Shown here: positions 53,769 through 62,603 of the stretch, piece after piece
Numbering within the stretch: position 1 is the stretch's first letter
Layout: every line of letters starts with the position of its first letter
Assembly (NCBI GenBank): GCA_024235735.1
Contig: JACKLU010000001.1
Coordinates: 434,001 to 498,000 of the forward strand
From: Burkholderiales bacterium
GTDB lineage: Bacteria; Pseudomonadota; Gammaproteobacteria; Burkholderiales; Nitrosomonadaceae
Direction of reading: 5' to 3'
Length of the DNA stretch: 64,000 bases
Position numbers and translations under genes: made by a program
The notes under the pieces: generated by a model
What the model saw: only the letters and a program-made list of their open reading frames with translations
Database searches by the model: none
Told to the model about the DNA's origin: nothing

Positions 53769-56087
53769 ATGATCACTCGCTGGTTTTATTACTTTTTTGT
53801 TGTCACCGTTGGCACAGGCATAATCGGGCTATTAATGCTTGTTTTTGCCGCATTAGTGACCTATTCATCATTACCGTCGCTGCAGGCGCTCACTGACTAT
53901 CGTCCCAAAATACCTTTGCGCATTTATAGTGATGAAGGGTTATTGATTGGCGAGTTTGGCGCCGAACGGCGCAATCTGGTTACTATCGGAGAAGTACCCA
54001 AGCATCTGAAACAAGCCATACTGGCTGCTGAAGACGATCGTTTTTATGAACACAGTGGCGTTGATTATTTAGGCGTGTTACGCGCCGCCTATTCCAATTT
54101 CGTTGCCGGTGGCGTGCGTCAGGGTGCAAGTACCATAACCATGCAGGTAGCCAGAAATTTTTTTCTGACGCGGGAAAAAACCCTGACGAGAAAATTCAGT
54201 GAGGCGCTACTCGCATTCAAAATTGAGCGTAACTTATCCAAGGACAAGATCCTGGAACTCTATGTCAATCAAATCTATCTCGGTCAACGAAGCTATGGTT
54301 TTGCCGCTGCTGCGCAAACCTACTTCGGGAAATCATTGCAGGAAATAAATATGGCGGAAGCCGCCATGCTTGCCGGTCTTCCCAAAGCACCTTCAAGCTT
54401 CAATCCTGTTGTTAATCCGAAACGCGCAAAAACAAGACAGATTTATGTTCTGGGACGCTTACTGAAACTCGATCATATTTCTGAAGCGGAATATCGGCAA
54501 TTGGAGAAACAACCCGTTCCGGTCATAAAACAAGCACGGGAATTTGCAATTCCCGCAGATTATGTCGCTGAAATGGCAAGACAGGCCATTTATGACCGCA
54601 TGCAGGAAGATACCTATAGCAGAGGCATTAGAGTTTATACCACAATAAGAAAGCAGGATCAGACAGCCGCATATCAGTCATTGCGCGCCAATGTGCTGGA
54701 ATATGACAAGCGCAGAGGCTATCGCGGACCAATCACCTATATCGATTTGATGCAATACGGCACCGATCAGGGAAAAGCTTTCGATGAAGCGCTTGATGAC
54801 ATCAGCAATAGTGGAGACATTATACCCGCGGTGGTTCTTTCAGTAAAAAACAAGGAAATACAGATTTACGCAAAAGGTGGCCAGCTTCTGCAACTGAAAG
54901 CTGATGGATTAAAATTTGTAGAAAAATATCTCAGCGAAAAGAAACAGACAGATAAACGTTACATCAGCCCCGGCGCGATCATCTACGTTCAACCGGATGC
55001 TGAAAAAAAATGGCATGTTACACAACTGCCGAAAGTTGAAGCAGCTCTGATTTCTCTTGACCCGAATGATGGCGCCGTGCGGGCATTGGTAGGCGGTTTC
55101 GATTTCCATCTCAACCAGTTCAATCATGTTACGCAGGCTTGGCGACAACCTGGCTCCAGCTTTAAGCCATTTATTTACTCCGCATCGCTCGAAAAAGGAT
55201 TCACTGCTGCAACGATTGTTAATGACGCCCCGCTTTCTTTCAGTGCGGCGCAAACAGGCAGCAAATCATGGGAACCGAAAAACTTCGACGGTCGATATGG
55301 TGGACCCATGCGCATGCGCGAAGCGCTAGCCAAGTCAAAAAATCTGGCGTCGATAAGAATTCTACAAGCCATCGACCTGCAATACGCCCGGGATTATATC
55401 ACCCGATTTGGATTCGACGCAGACAAACATCCACCATACTTGCCCATGGCGTTGGGCTCCGGATCGGTGACAGTATTGCAAATGGCGGCAGGGTACGCTG
55501 TTTTTGCCAACCAGGGCTATCGTACTCAACCCTATTTCATCAAGCGTATTGAAGACGAACAAGGCAATATCCTTGAAGTCGCACATCCGAAGACACCAGC
55601 CAATGGCGCTACCCGCGTTATCGATCCACGTAATGCATTTATCATGACCAGCATGATGCAGGATGTTATCAATTATGGCACCGCGGTGCGTGCAAAGCAG
55701 CTCAAGAGAAGCGATCTCGCCGGAAAAACCGGCACAACCAGTAATTTTATTGACGCGTGGTTTTGCGGCTTTCAAAAAGATCTGGTCGCCGTAGCCTGGA
55801 TTGGCTATGATGAACCGCAGTCATTGGGCGCTAACGAAACGGGCGGACGTATTGCTCTCCCCATCTGGATGCAATATATGAGCGCAGCTTTAAAGGATGT
55901 GCCGATTGCAAAATATACACCGCCGGATGGCATTCTGGCTGAAAGAATCGATCCAAATACCGGCTTGAGAGTGACATCAAATGGCATAACGGAGTATTTT
56001 TTTCGTGAACAGCTGCCACCTATAGCGAATGAATTTATCCCTGATTTTGGTGGTACCTCCCAAAACTTGAAAGACCAGCTGTTTTAA
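53769..56087 (+). CDS. mrcA: Penicillin-binding protein 1a
   Basis: 772 residues. Short cytoplasmic tail and one membrane helix (about 9-32), a GT51 transglycosylase domain with EDDRFYEHSGVD (about 88-99) and GASTITMQVARNFF, an OB-like insertion, then the transpeptidase with SSFKPF (SxxK, about residue 462), SKN and KTGTT (about 654). It builds peptidoglycan. It is divergent from pilM, a usual betaproteobacterial arrangement. Confidence 0.96.
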   Translation: MITRWFYYFFVVTVGTGIIGLLMLVFAALVTYSSLPSLQALTDYRPKIPLRIYSDEGLLIGEFGAERRNLVTIGEVPKHLKQAILAAEDDRFYEHSGVDYLGVLRAAYSNFVAGGVRQGASTITMQVARNFFLTREKTLTRKFSEALLAFKIERNLSKDKILELYVNQIYLGQRSYGFAAAAQTYFGKSLQEINMAEAAMLAGLPKAPSSFNPVVNPKRAKTRQIYVLGRLLKLDHISEAEYRQLEKQPVPVIKQAREFAIPADYVAEMARQAIYDRMQEDTYSRGIRVYTTIRKQDQTAAYQSLRANVLEYDKRRGYRGPITYIDLMQYGTDQGKAFDEALDDISNSGDIIPAVVLSVKNKEIQIYAKGGQLLQLKADGLKFVEKYLSEKKQTDKRYISPGAIIYVQPDAEKKWHVTQLPKVEAALISLDPNDGAVRALVGGFDFHLNQFNHVTQAWRQPGSSFKPFIYSASLEKGFTAATIVNDAPLSFSAAQTGSKSWEPKNFDGRYGGPMRMREALAKSKNLASIRILQAIDLQYARDYITRFGFDADKHPPYLPMALGSGSVTVLQMAAGYAVFANQGYRTQPYFIKRIEDEQGNILEVAHPKTPANGATRVIDPRNAFIMTSMMQDVINYGTAVRAKQLKRSDLAGKTGTTSNFIDAWFCGFQKDLVAVAWIGYDEPQSLGANETGGRIALPIWMQYMSAALKDVPIAKYTPPDGILAERIDPNTGLRVTSNGITEYFFREQLPPIANEFIPDFGGTSQNLKDQLF

Positions 56088-56276
56088 ATATGCTTCAGCC
56101 TGCGCCACAGCCATATCAGCAATAAATCACTAAAAATATAATGACCTTGGTGCGCGCTATCCGAATGCTTTTGTACAGCTTGGTCAGATACTACAAACGG
56201 CGATGATTTTGACTTATCATCCTTTTATGCAGATTGGCATAACAATGACTACAATATTTCGAATATGAGGCTAATT

Positions 56277-56786
56277 ATGAAACTTTCTATTACAACATTC
56301 GTCACCCTGTGCACACTATTCTCAGGTTTGTCATTCGCAGAGCGGATTCCATTCGGACATCAGGTCAGCACAGTGCAAAATTATCACCGAGCGACACCAC
56401 AGATAGCCATATCCGGTCTGATCGGCGATGGTGGCGCTCCGATATTGGCTGCGCACGGCTTTCGAACCGTTATTGACATGCGCACCGCCAATGAAGGCAC
56501 ACGTGAAGAAAAAGCACTCGTGGAAGGCGCCAGCATGATATACATCAACATTCCAATGACTGTCGCCAATATCAGTCAGGAACACCTGGAAGCATTCACC
56601 AAAGCCATCGAACAATCACCCAAGCCAATTCTTGTCCACTGTGGATCAGGTAACCGCGCTGGTGCGATATGGGCAAGCTATCTCATCAGCAAAGGCACAG
56701 AAGCTGAAGCAGCTTTGGATGAAGGCCGCAAAGCCGGTATGCGCCCGCCGTTGGAAAAGAAAGTCAGAGAAGTTTTTCTGCAGTAA
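56277..56786 (+). CDS. Secreted cysteine-dependent phosphatase-like protein
   Basis: 169 residues from ATG 56277, with GAGG six bases before it; an ATG 12 bases upstream is in that site. A signal peptide is present (1-21). The rest is a dual-specificity-phosphatase-like fold with the CX5R loop HCGSGNRAG (H121, C122, R127) and an upstream FRTVIDMRTANEG (general acid Asp region). Such DSP-like proteins act on phosphoproteins or phospholipids, here in the periplasm. Some relatives are annotated beta-lactamase-hydrolase-like. Neighbours do not help. Confidence 0.75.
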   Translation: MKLSITTFVTLCTLFSGLSFAERIPFGHQVSTVQNYHRATPQIAISGLIGDGGAPILAAHGFRTVIDMRTANEGTREEKALVEGASMIYINIPMTVANISQEHLEAFTKAIEQSPKPILVHCGSGNRAGAIWASYLISKGTEAEAALDEGRKAGMRPPLEKKVREVFLQ

Positions 56787-56808
56787 TCGCTTAAAAAGAT
56801 CACTTCAA

Positions 56809-56949
56809 GAGACCTTTGCACGGTGTCATGAGCGGTACGAGAACAAGGCAAAAATTTGCGAAAAAGCGGAGTTTACACGATGTAAATGAGCATTTTTCGC
56901 AAATTTTTAACGCCATTATCGTGCCGCGTAGTAACCGTGCAAAGGTCTC
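56809..56949. mobile_element. MITE-like element, 141 bp, perfect terminal inverted repeats
   Basis: GAGACCTTTGCACGGT (56809-56824) and its exact complement (56934-56949) bound the element; TTCAA is repeated directly outside both ends (56804-56808, 56950-56954), a candidate 5-base target duplication. Inside, AAAAATTTGCGAAAAA pairs with TTTTTCGCAAATTTTT and TTTACA with TGTAAA, so nearly the whole element folds into one hairpin. There is no coding capacity, so it would need a transposase in trans. The ends resemble IS5-family termini. Confidence 0.8.
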
Positions 56950-56950
56950 T

Positions 56951-57688
56951 TCAAGTCATCCACTGGCAAATGGTTTCCACCAGCCATTCAGGCGCATCAA
57001 GCGGCAGGTCGTGACCTGCGGTTTCGTGCTGAAGATATGCGGCGCGTAAAACCTGCGCCAGCCGGATACTGCAACGATAATCGACCAGGCGGTCCGCTTT
57101 GCTCGCAACAACCAGTACAGGCTGCTGCGGCTGCGTATGCAGGGTAAATTGGATTGCGGCCAGAAGCTGACGAACCGCATTCCTGAAGGAAACCGGATTT
57201 TGCCGCTGCCAGCTTTGCCAAGTTGCAAGCTGCGCGGCGTCATGGGTGAATTGATTGGATGTCAGCGCCAGGATATCGGCTTCACGCTGCGCCGGTGAAT
57301 GAAACAGCATGTTCAGAATACGAAACCCGGTCAAAAAACGCAGGCGATGATAAAACGGAGACAGATGTCTTACGCTGGTGTTGATCAGCACCGCCGATTT
57401 TATTTCATCCGGATAGCGGGTCATCCAGTCGATGGCGATCATTCCACCCATGGAAATGGCGATGAGCGTGAGATTCCGGCGCGAGGCAACCTGCGCGCGC
57501 AAGGCATCAGTCATGCCGGCAATGCTATCGGGACTGATCAGGTGATTGAACCGGCCATTACCGGGAATATCGGGGGTAATGATTTGCGCTTCAGGAAAGC
57601 GCTGCTGAAGCAAGATTGTAAATATCCCCCAGTGTCTGGCTTCGCGCAATAAGCCACGAATGCAAACCAGCGTTACGCTACTGCTCAT
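56951..57688 (-). CDS. Alpha/beta hydrolase
   Basis: 245 residues from ATG 57688, inside the peptidase gene end. AISMGGM is the nucleophile elbow (GxSxG type), ASKADRLVDYRCS the acid region and ETAGHDLPLDAPEWL the His. The substrate is unknown. The stop codon TGA lies in the TTCAA repeat beside the MITE-like element, so the insertion reached exactly the gene end but kept the reading frame. Confidence 0.8.
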   Translation of the reverse strand: MSSSVTLVCIRGLLREARHWGIFTILLQQRFPEAQIITPDIPGNGRFNHLISPDSIAGMTDALRAQVASRRNLTLIAISMGGMIAIDWMTRYPDEIKSAVLINTSVRHLSPFYHRLRFLTGFRILNMLFHSPAQREADILALTSNQFTHDAAQLATWQSWQRQNPVSFRNAVRQLLAAIQFTLHTQPQQPVLVVASKADRLVDYRCSIRLAQVLRAAYLQHETAGHDLPLDAPEWLVETICQWMT

Positions 57689-58703
57689 ACCAAAGCGCCA
57701 GCGCGAGTTCTTCCATTTCAGGCGATTGACTTTTATCGAGCCAGTTCTTGTACGACAGCGTCGCATGCAACAGAAAATCGAGCAGAATGAAATGGCTACG
57801 CAAAACCCGCCGCAGGCGATGCGGCTTGATCGGATGATAAAGTCCCAGCAACTGCCTCAGTTGCAGCGGATTTTTGCGCACCCAGCGCCAGGAGCCCATC
57901 TCCAGCGTCAGTGGCAGAAACAGGCGACCCTGTTCAATCGCCTGCAAATAAAGAAAATCCCATAAATCCCCGTGCACCAGGTAATGTCTGGATTGCGGCT
58001 CAAACAGATATTCCTGATGCGGATAAGTGTGCATGAACAGTTTACGCAGATAATAGACTTCCTTGATATGCCTGATCGGTTGAATCCGGCTGCGTGCATA
58101 TGGAAACCAGATCTGATTGCGGTAGCCAAATCCGGAATGACAATCGAGCACCATACTCAGCGGCGCCGGAAAAACCTCGCGGATAACGAAATCACACAAT
58201 GCCTGTGCCTCCGGCTGCATGGGTTCGCCAGCCTTGCCGCGGTACCACGGCAACAGCGGTGAAATCCTGTGGCCGCCACCCAGCCAGATCGTTTTCTCCT
58301 GGCTGTCAATCGGTGCATTGCGCATCAGGTCCACGCCCTGGCCATTTGACCGCGTATTGTTGTACATGCCGACAGGATTAACCAGCGGCAGAATATGAAT
58401 TCGCACTTTCTGCAGCAGATCGGCCGTCACCTGATCCCAGGCCAGGCGTTCGAGCAAACCTTCCAGGAAAGTGATGACGACTTGGGTGCCGATGCGCTCC
58501 AGTCCGTGAATGCCCGCCACATAGGTAATGCAAGGCACATTGTCGGCACGGTTGCCCAATGTCAGCGCGTATACCGGCAGCAGTTCATCTTCGCAAGGCA
58601 CATGACAAAGTACTTTACTGAATAAGTGTGCTTTGTCGCTCCATTTGATAATGGATTCTATCTGCTGCAGTTCAGGTATGTTTTTCAATGTCGAATAGAC
58701 CAT
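57678..58703 (-). CDS. M14-type zinc carboxypeptidase / aspartoacylase-like protein
   Basis: 341 residues. Zinc motifs of the M14/DUF2817 type: AGIHGLERIG (HxxE), LVNPVGMYNNTRSNGQGVDLMRN, VLDCHSGFG (His) and LEMGSW (catalytic Glu). No signal peptide. It overlaps the alpha/beta hydrolase gene by 11 bases, so the two hydrolases are coupled. The substrate is unknown. Confidence 0.82.
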   Translation of the reverse strand: MVYSTLKNIPELQQIESIIKWSDKAHLFSKVLCHVPCEDELLPVYALTLGNRADNVPCITYVAGIHGLERIGTQVVITFLEGLLERLAWDQVTADLLQKVRIHILPLVNPVGMYNNTRSNGQGVDLMRNAPIDSQEKTIWLGGGHRISPLLPWYRGKAGEPMQPEAQALCDFVIREVFPAPLSMVLDCHSGFGYRNQIWFPYARSRIQPIRHIKEVYYLRKLFMHTYPHQEYLFEPQSRHYLVHGDLWDFLYLQAIEQGRLFLPLTLEMGSWRWVRKNPLQLRQLLGLYHPIKPHRLRRVLRSHFILLDFLLHATLSYKNWLDKSQSPEMEELALALWYEQ

Positions 58704-58795
58704 ACCTGCGTTATGGGCGAAGTGCGCTGAAATAGCTCAAGTTGATCATCCGCGCATCATATCACCTGGACTGCAAACCATCAGTTTTAATAAAA

Positions 58796-58813
58796 CTGTC
58801 ATCAAACTTTAAT
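58796..58813 (+). promoter_or_regulatory. Pho box upstream of phoX (distal)
   Basis: CTGTCAT-caaa-CTTTAAT: the first seven match the PhoB half-site perfectly, the second five of seven, with the usual 4-base gap. Confidence 0.65.
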
Positions 58814-58877
58814 CCTAACGCCTACCCAATCAAAGTTTGACCTGCTGTAACCAATTCATCATAAAAATTTAATTTTC

Positions 58878-58895
58878 ACGTCATTTTCCTGTCAC
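58878..58895 (+). promoter_or_regulatory. Pho box upstream of phoX (proximal)
   Basis: ACGTCAT-tttc-CTGTCAC, with a perfect second half-site. It lies about 60 bases before the phoX start. Confidence 0.7.
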
Positions 58896-58953
58896 TCAGT
58901 TGGTTTATAACTCGGTTTCTTATTTAACAATCTGAAAAAAAGGAGAGAAACAG

Positions 58954-61077
58954 ATGAGCAGCAAACTGCATCCCGACGGGAAACTTAATCCAAGTCATAC
59001 AAGCAGTAATGACAGTGCAAACGGCAGTATTCTCGAAATTATCGAAGAGCGCCGGTTAAACAGACGCGAATTTCTGAAATCATCAGCAAGCGCCACTGCG
59101 GGCGCCGCCGCGCTGACCGTGATGGGTACGGCAACCATGGGCCATGCTGAAGCCGCAAAAAAACAAACCACCAATATTGCCGATACAATCGGCTTTACCG
59201 CTGTCAGCGCCAATACGGTTCCAATGACCGACGGCGTTACCGTGCCGGCTGGCTATACCGCCAGAGTCCTGGTGTCGTGGGGGGATTCATTAACCATGAA
59301 GCCACACTGGGACAGCGCGGGTGCAATGGACGAGGAAACCCAACTTCATTGTTATGGCGCACATACCGATGGCATGCACTACTTCCCGATGCCGGGGCCA
59401 CTGGGCAACAGGCGCGGACTGCTGGTAACCAACAGCGAATACTGCGATCCGCCGCTGGTGAATAACATTACGCCCGCTTCCGCCTACGCCACCGTAAACA
59501 TGACACTGGACATGGTGCGCGCCCAACAGGCCGCGCATGGCGTCAACATTGTCATGATCAACAAAAAACTCAGAAATGATAAATGGGAAGTCGTTCGGCA
59601 TTCACCGTTTAACCGGCGCATCACCGGTAATACGCCATGCAGGATCAGCGGCCCTGCCGCCGGTCATGATCTGATGAAAACAACCAGTGACCCGTCCGGA
59701 AAAAATGTACTCGGTACGCTCAACAACTGTGCGCATGGTTATACACCCTGGGGTACCTATCTGACCTGCGAGGAAAACTGGAACGGCTATTTCTCCAACG
59801 AAACAGGCGATGTTGAAGGCGAACTGGATCTTGACCGCAAATTCAACATTATCAAAGGTCAAACGCGTTACGGTGTGGTCAAGGGTGGTTTCGGCTACCG
59901 CTGGCATGAAGTGGACGAACGTTTTCGCGCTGACCTGCATCCCAACGAACCCAACCGGTTCGGCTGGGTCGTGGAAATCGATCCTTTCAATCCCTGGGAT
60001 ACGCCGGCAAAACGCACCGCGCTCGGACGTTTCAAGCACGAAAGCGCGATGGTTGTCGTCGACAAGGAAAACCAGGTCGCCGTATACATGGGCGACGATG
60101 AACGCAATGAATACGTCTACAAATTTGTTTGCGCCAGAAAAATGAACCGCCGTAACCCGAGAGCAAATCGCGACCTGCTGGATGAAGGCATTTTATACGT
60201 AGCCCGCTTCGACGCCGATGGTTCCGGCGAGTGGTTACCGCTGATCTGGGGCCAGAGTGGGCTGACACCAGAAAACGGCTTTGCCGATCAAGCGGAAGTG
60301 TTGATTAAAACACGTCAGGCCGCGGACCGCCTGGGTGCAACCATGATGGATCGTCCTGAATGGATTGCCGCGCATCCGGTTACCAACGAGGTTTATCTAA
60401 CATTGACCAATAACAACCGTCGCGGCAGCACGCCGGCTTCCGGCAACAATCCTGATGGCACCAGCAACGCCGGCAGCGCGCGCCCTGCTGTTGATGCGGC
60501 CAATCCGCGTCCGGACAATGATTACGGTCACATCATCCGTTGGCGCGATGACAGCGGCAATGTCCAGTCCACGCATTTTGAATGGGATATTTTTGCGCAG
60601 TGCGGCGATAAGGCCACAACCAAGACACTGGGCGGCAGTTACAATCCTGACGGTCACGACGGCTACACCGGCAATATCAATGGCGATGACTATGGCGCAC
60701 CCGACGGGCTTTGGTTCGACAAGGATGGACGTCTATGGATACAGACCGATCAGGCAGGTGACGCCACAGGCGACTGGGTCAACATCGGTGGTAACGTCAT
60801 GCTGTGCGCTGACGCCAAAACCGGTGAAACCAGACGCTTCCTGACCAGCCCGCCACATTCTGAAGTCACCGGCGTGATCACCACTCCAGACGGCAGAGCC
60901 ATGTTTGTCGGTATTCAGCATCCCGGAGAGGATTGGGGAGCCGGATTCACCGAAAACTCGACATGGCCGGACAACGGCTTTAACGGCCCAACCACATTCA
61001 ACGGTTCAACCGCAGCGAAACCACGTTCTTCAGTCGTCGTCATTACAAAAGACGATGGCGGCGTCATTGGAAGCTAA
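58954..61077 (+). CDS. phoX: PhoX family alkaline phosphatase
   Basis: 707 residues with a twin-arginine signal (NRREFLK with R37/R38, hydrophobic stretch about 43-66), so it is exported folded by Tat. The DUF839/PhoX beta-propeller follows: GPLGNRRGLLVTNSEYCDPP, NCAHGYTPWGTYLTCEENWN, FGWVVEIDPFNPW, GDDERNEYVYKFV and PDGLWFDKDGRLWIQTDQAG. These cover the Ca/Fe site segments of the family. It frees phosphate from organic esters in the periplasm. Two Pho boxes precede it and a terminator follows. Confidence 0.93.
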   Translation: MSSKLHPDGKLNPSHTSSNDSANGSILEIIEERRLNRREFLKSSASATAGAAALTVMGTATMGHAEAAKKQTTNIADTIGFTAVSANTVPMTDGVTVPAGYTARVLVSWGDSLTMKPHWDSAGAMDEETQLHCYGAHTDGMHYFPMPGPLGNRRGLLVTNSEYCDPPLVNNITPASAYATVNMTLDMVRAQQAAHGVNIVMINKKLRNDKWEVVRHSPFNRRITGNTPCRISGPAAGHDLMKTTSDPSGKNVLGTLNNCAHGYTPWGTYLTCEENWNGYFSNETGDVEGELDLDRKFNIIKGQTRYGVVKGGFGYRWHEVDERFRADLHPNEPNRFGWVVEIDPFNPWDTPAKRTALGRFKHESAMVVVDKENQVAVYMGDDERNEYVYKFVCARKMNRRNPRANRDLLDEGILYVARFDADGSGEWLPLIWGQSGLTPENGFADQAEVLIKTRQAADRLGATMMDRPEWIAAHPVTNEVYLTLTNNNRRGSTPASGNNPDGTSNAGSARPAVDAANPRPDNDYGHIIRWRDDSGNVQSTHFEWDIFAQCGDKATTKTLGGSYNPDGHDGYTGNINGDDYGAPDGLWFDKDGRLWIQTDQAGDATGDWVNIGGNVMLCADAKTGETRRFLTSPPHSEVTGVITTPDGRAMFVGIQHPGEDWGAGFTENSTWPDNGFNGPTTFNGSTAAKPRSSVVVITKDDGGVIGS

Positions 61078-61162
61078 ATGAAAACTAAGCGGAAACCAAG
61101 CGAAAGTTAAACTGAAAATATAAAACTTGCTGTTTCTGCATTCGGCGCAGTACAGCAGATCG

Positions 61163-61189
61163 AAGGGTGGCGACAAGCCACCCTTTTTT
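61163..61189 (+). terminator. Intrinsic terminator after phoX
   Basis: AAGGGTGG and CCACCCTT pair around CGACAAG and are followed by T residues. Confidence 0.88.
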
Positions 61190-61255
61190 ATCGACTGCTT
61201 GCCAGCGATACGGGTAAAAATCGAGAAATGCTGCCTATGAAAGAAGTGAGCAGCG

Positions 61256-61642
61256 TTATCGGCTGGCTTCAGGAGCCGGATAAATCATGATAAGAATTTG
61301 ATGCCCGCTGGCATGATTGAGATCGCTGAAATAAAGCTCGGCGAAAAATTCCTCGCCGTTCATGGCAATGACTTTAAAATAATGGCCAATGCGTGACAGA
61401 AACCGTAAATAGGAACTTACCCGTTCGCCGCCTTTTTCAAGCAGATCGGTTTTTGCCAGACCTGGCAGCATTTGTGAAACATGCAACCGGTCATCAAGCT
61501 GCACCGAATAGTCCAGCAACCGGGTGCCTTCTTCGTTGACGCCCACAATCACCCCATCGGTTGACAGCAGAAGTGCCGCGGCCTTGCCGGGAAAAACACA
61601 GCCCCAGGTTTGTTCATGCGTAGCGGTTACTATTTCTGTCAT
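61256..61642 (-). CDS. Small PAS-like domain protein in the phosphate gene group
   Basis: 128 residues from ATG 61642, with GGAG seven bases before it. The fold is PAS-like: AALLLSTDGVIVGVNEEGTRLLDY, then a middle helix and a beta-sheet end ILIMIYPAP. No output domain is present. It is downstream of phoU, with four Pho half-sites just before it, so it is likely induced by phosphate starvation. A sensor or partner role for PhoR/PhoU is inference. Confidence 0.7.
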   Translation of the reverse strand: MTEIVTATHEQTWGCVFPGKAAALLLSTDGVIVGVNEEGTRLLDYSVQLDDRLHVSQMLPGLAKTDLLEKGGERVSSYLRFLSRIGHYFKVIAMNGEEFFAELYFSDLNHASGHQILIMIYPAPEASR

Positions 61643-61677
61643 TGCTGTTCTCCAGTGGTTGTACATGGCTGCATTCT

Positions 61678-61717
61678 GTCATTCTTTTATGACATTTTTC
61701 AGTCACTTGCATGACAA
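61678..61717 (-). promoter_or_regulatory. Tandem Pho boxes, four half-sites at 11-base spacing
   Basis: On the minus strand TTGTCAT-gcaa-GTGACTG-aaaa-ATGTCAT-aaaa-GAATGAC. The first and third are close to CTGTCAT. The array ends 36 bases before the PAS-like gene start, the usual position for PhoB. Confidence 0.65.
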
Positions 61718-61867
61718 ATGCAGCATTCTGTCGTGATGAAGAAACGGCAAAACTTTTATTTTCTGAAAGCTTGTTGCGCGCTTTGAAAAAGCACAGTGAT
61801 TAGCCTGTTGCTGTACAAATGAACAACGATCTCAATTGCGTGCAAAACAGCCTGTTACAGGACATGA

Positions 61868-62563
61868 TTACGCATCATTGTCACCATGCCGCACATCATT
61901 GCCGCTGACCATGTACACCACATATTCCGCAAGATTGCGCGCATGATCGCCGATGCGTTCCAGTGATTTCAGAATCATGACGCTATTGACGATATAGCGC
62001 ATATTCCGGGTATCTTCCAAAACGTAGGAAGTCAGAACACGAAAACTTGTGCAGAACTCCTTCCCAAGATCATTCGACGCCAGCAGCGCTTTCGCGCGCT
62101 CCTGATCAAGTGTATGCAGAATTTCAAAAGCTTCCTTGAGCAGCGCACAGGCATGATCGCTCATAATACCGATATCACGCAGCATATATGTGCCTGTAAG
62201 TCCAATTTCCTGGTTGCAGATCCTCGCCGATAACTGCGCAATCCGGGCGGCTTCATCACCCAGCCGTTCAAGATCGGTCACCATTTTTGAAAAAGCCATG
62301 ACAGCCCGCAGGTCACCGGCCAATGGTCCTTCAGTTGCAAGCACTTCAGTTATTGCGTTATCAATTATTTTTTCCAGCCGGTCTACCTGGCCTTCCTTTT
62401 CATTGACGCGCGCTAGAATCTCCTGGTCGGGTTGCTGAAAAGTGCTCAACGCCAATTGAATTTCTTCGGTTACCAGATCCGCCATACGCAAAATTTCTTC
62501 ATGCAGGCGATTGAGTTCGCCGTCAAAACGGCGCAAGGTATGACCTTCAAACCGCGCGGGCAT
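61868..62563 (-). CDS. phoU: Phosphate signalling complex protein PhoU
   Basis: 231 residues from ATG 62563, after GGGAG. Two PhoU helical repeats, with the metal/membrane-facing motifs DLERLGDEAARI and SLERIGDHARNLAE. It represses PhoR when phosphate is enough and restrains Pst uptake. It follows pstB by 40 bases. Confidence 0.96.
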   Translation of the reverse strand: MPARFEGHTLRRFDGELNRLHEEILRMADLVTEEIQLALSTFQQPDQEILARVNEKEGQVDRLEKIIDNAITEVLATEGPLAGDLRAVMAFSKMVTDLERLGDEAARIAQLSARICNQEIGLTGTYMLRDIGIMSDHACALLKEAFEILHTLDQERAKALLASNDLGKEFCTSFRVLTSYVLEDTRNMRYIVNSVMILKSLERIGDHARNLAEYVVYMVSGNDVRHGDNDA

Positions 62564-62603
62564 CTTATTATTCTCCCAGTATTGTTTAGAACGTAACAGC
62601 CTG

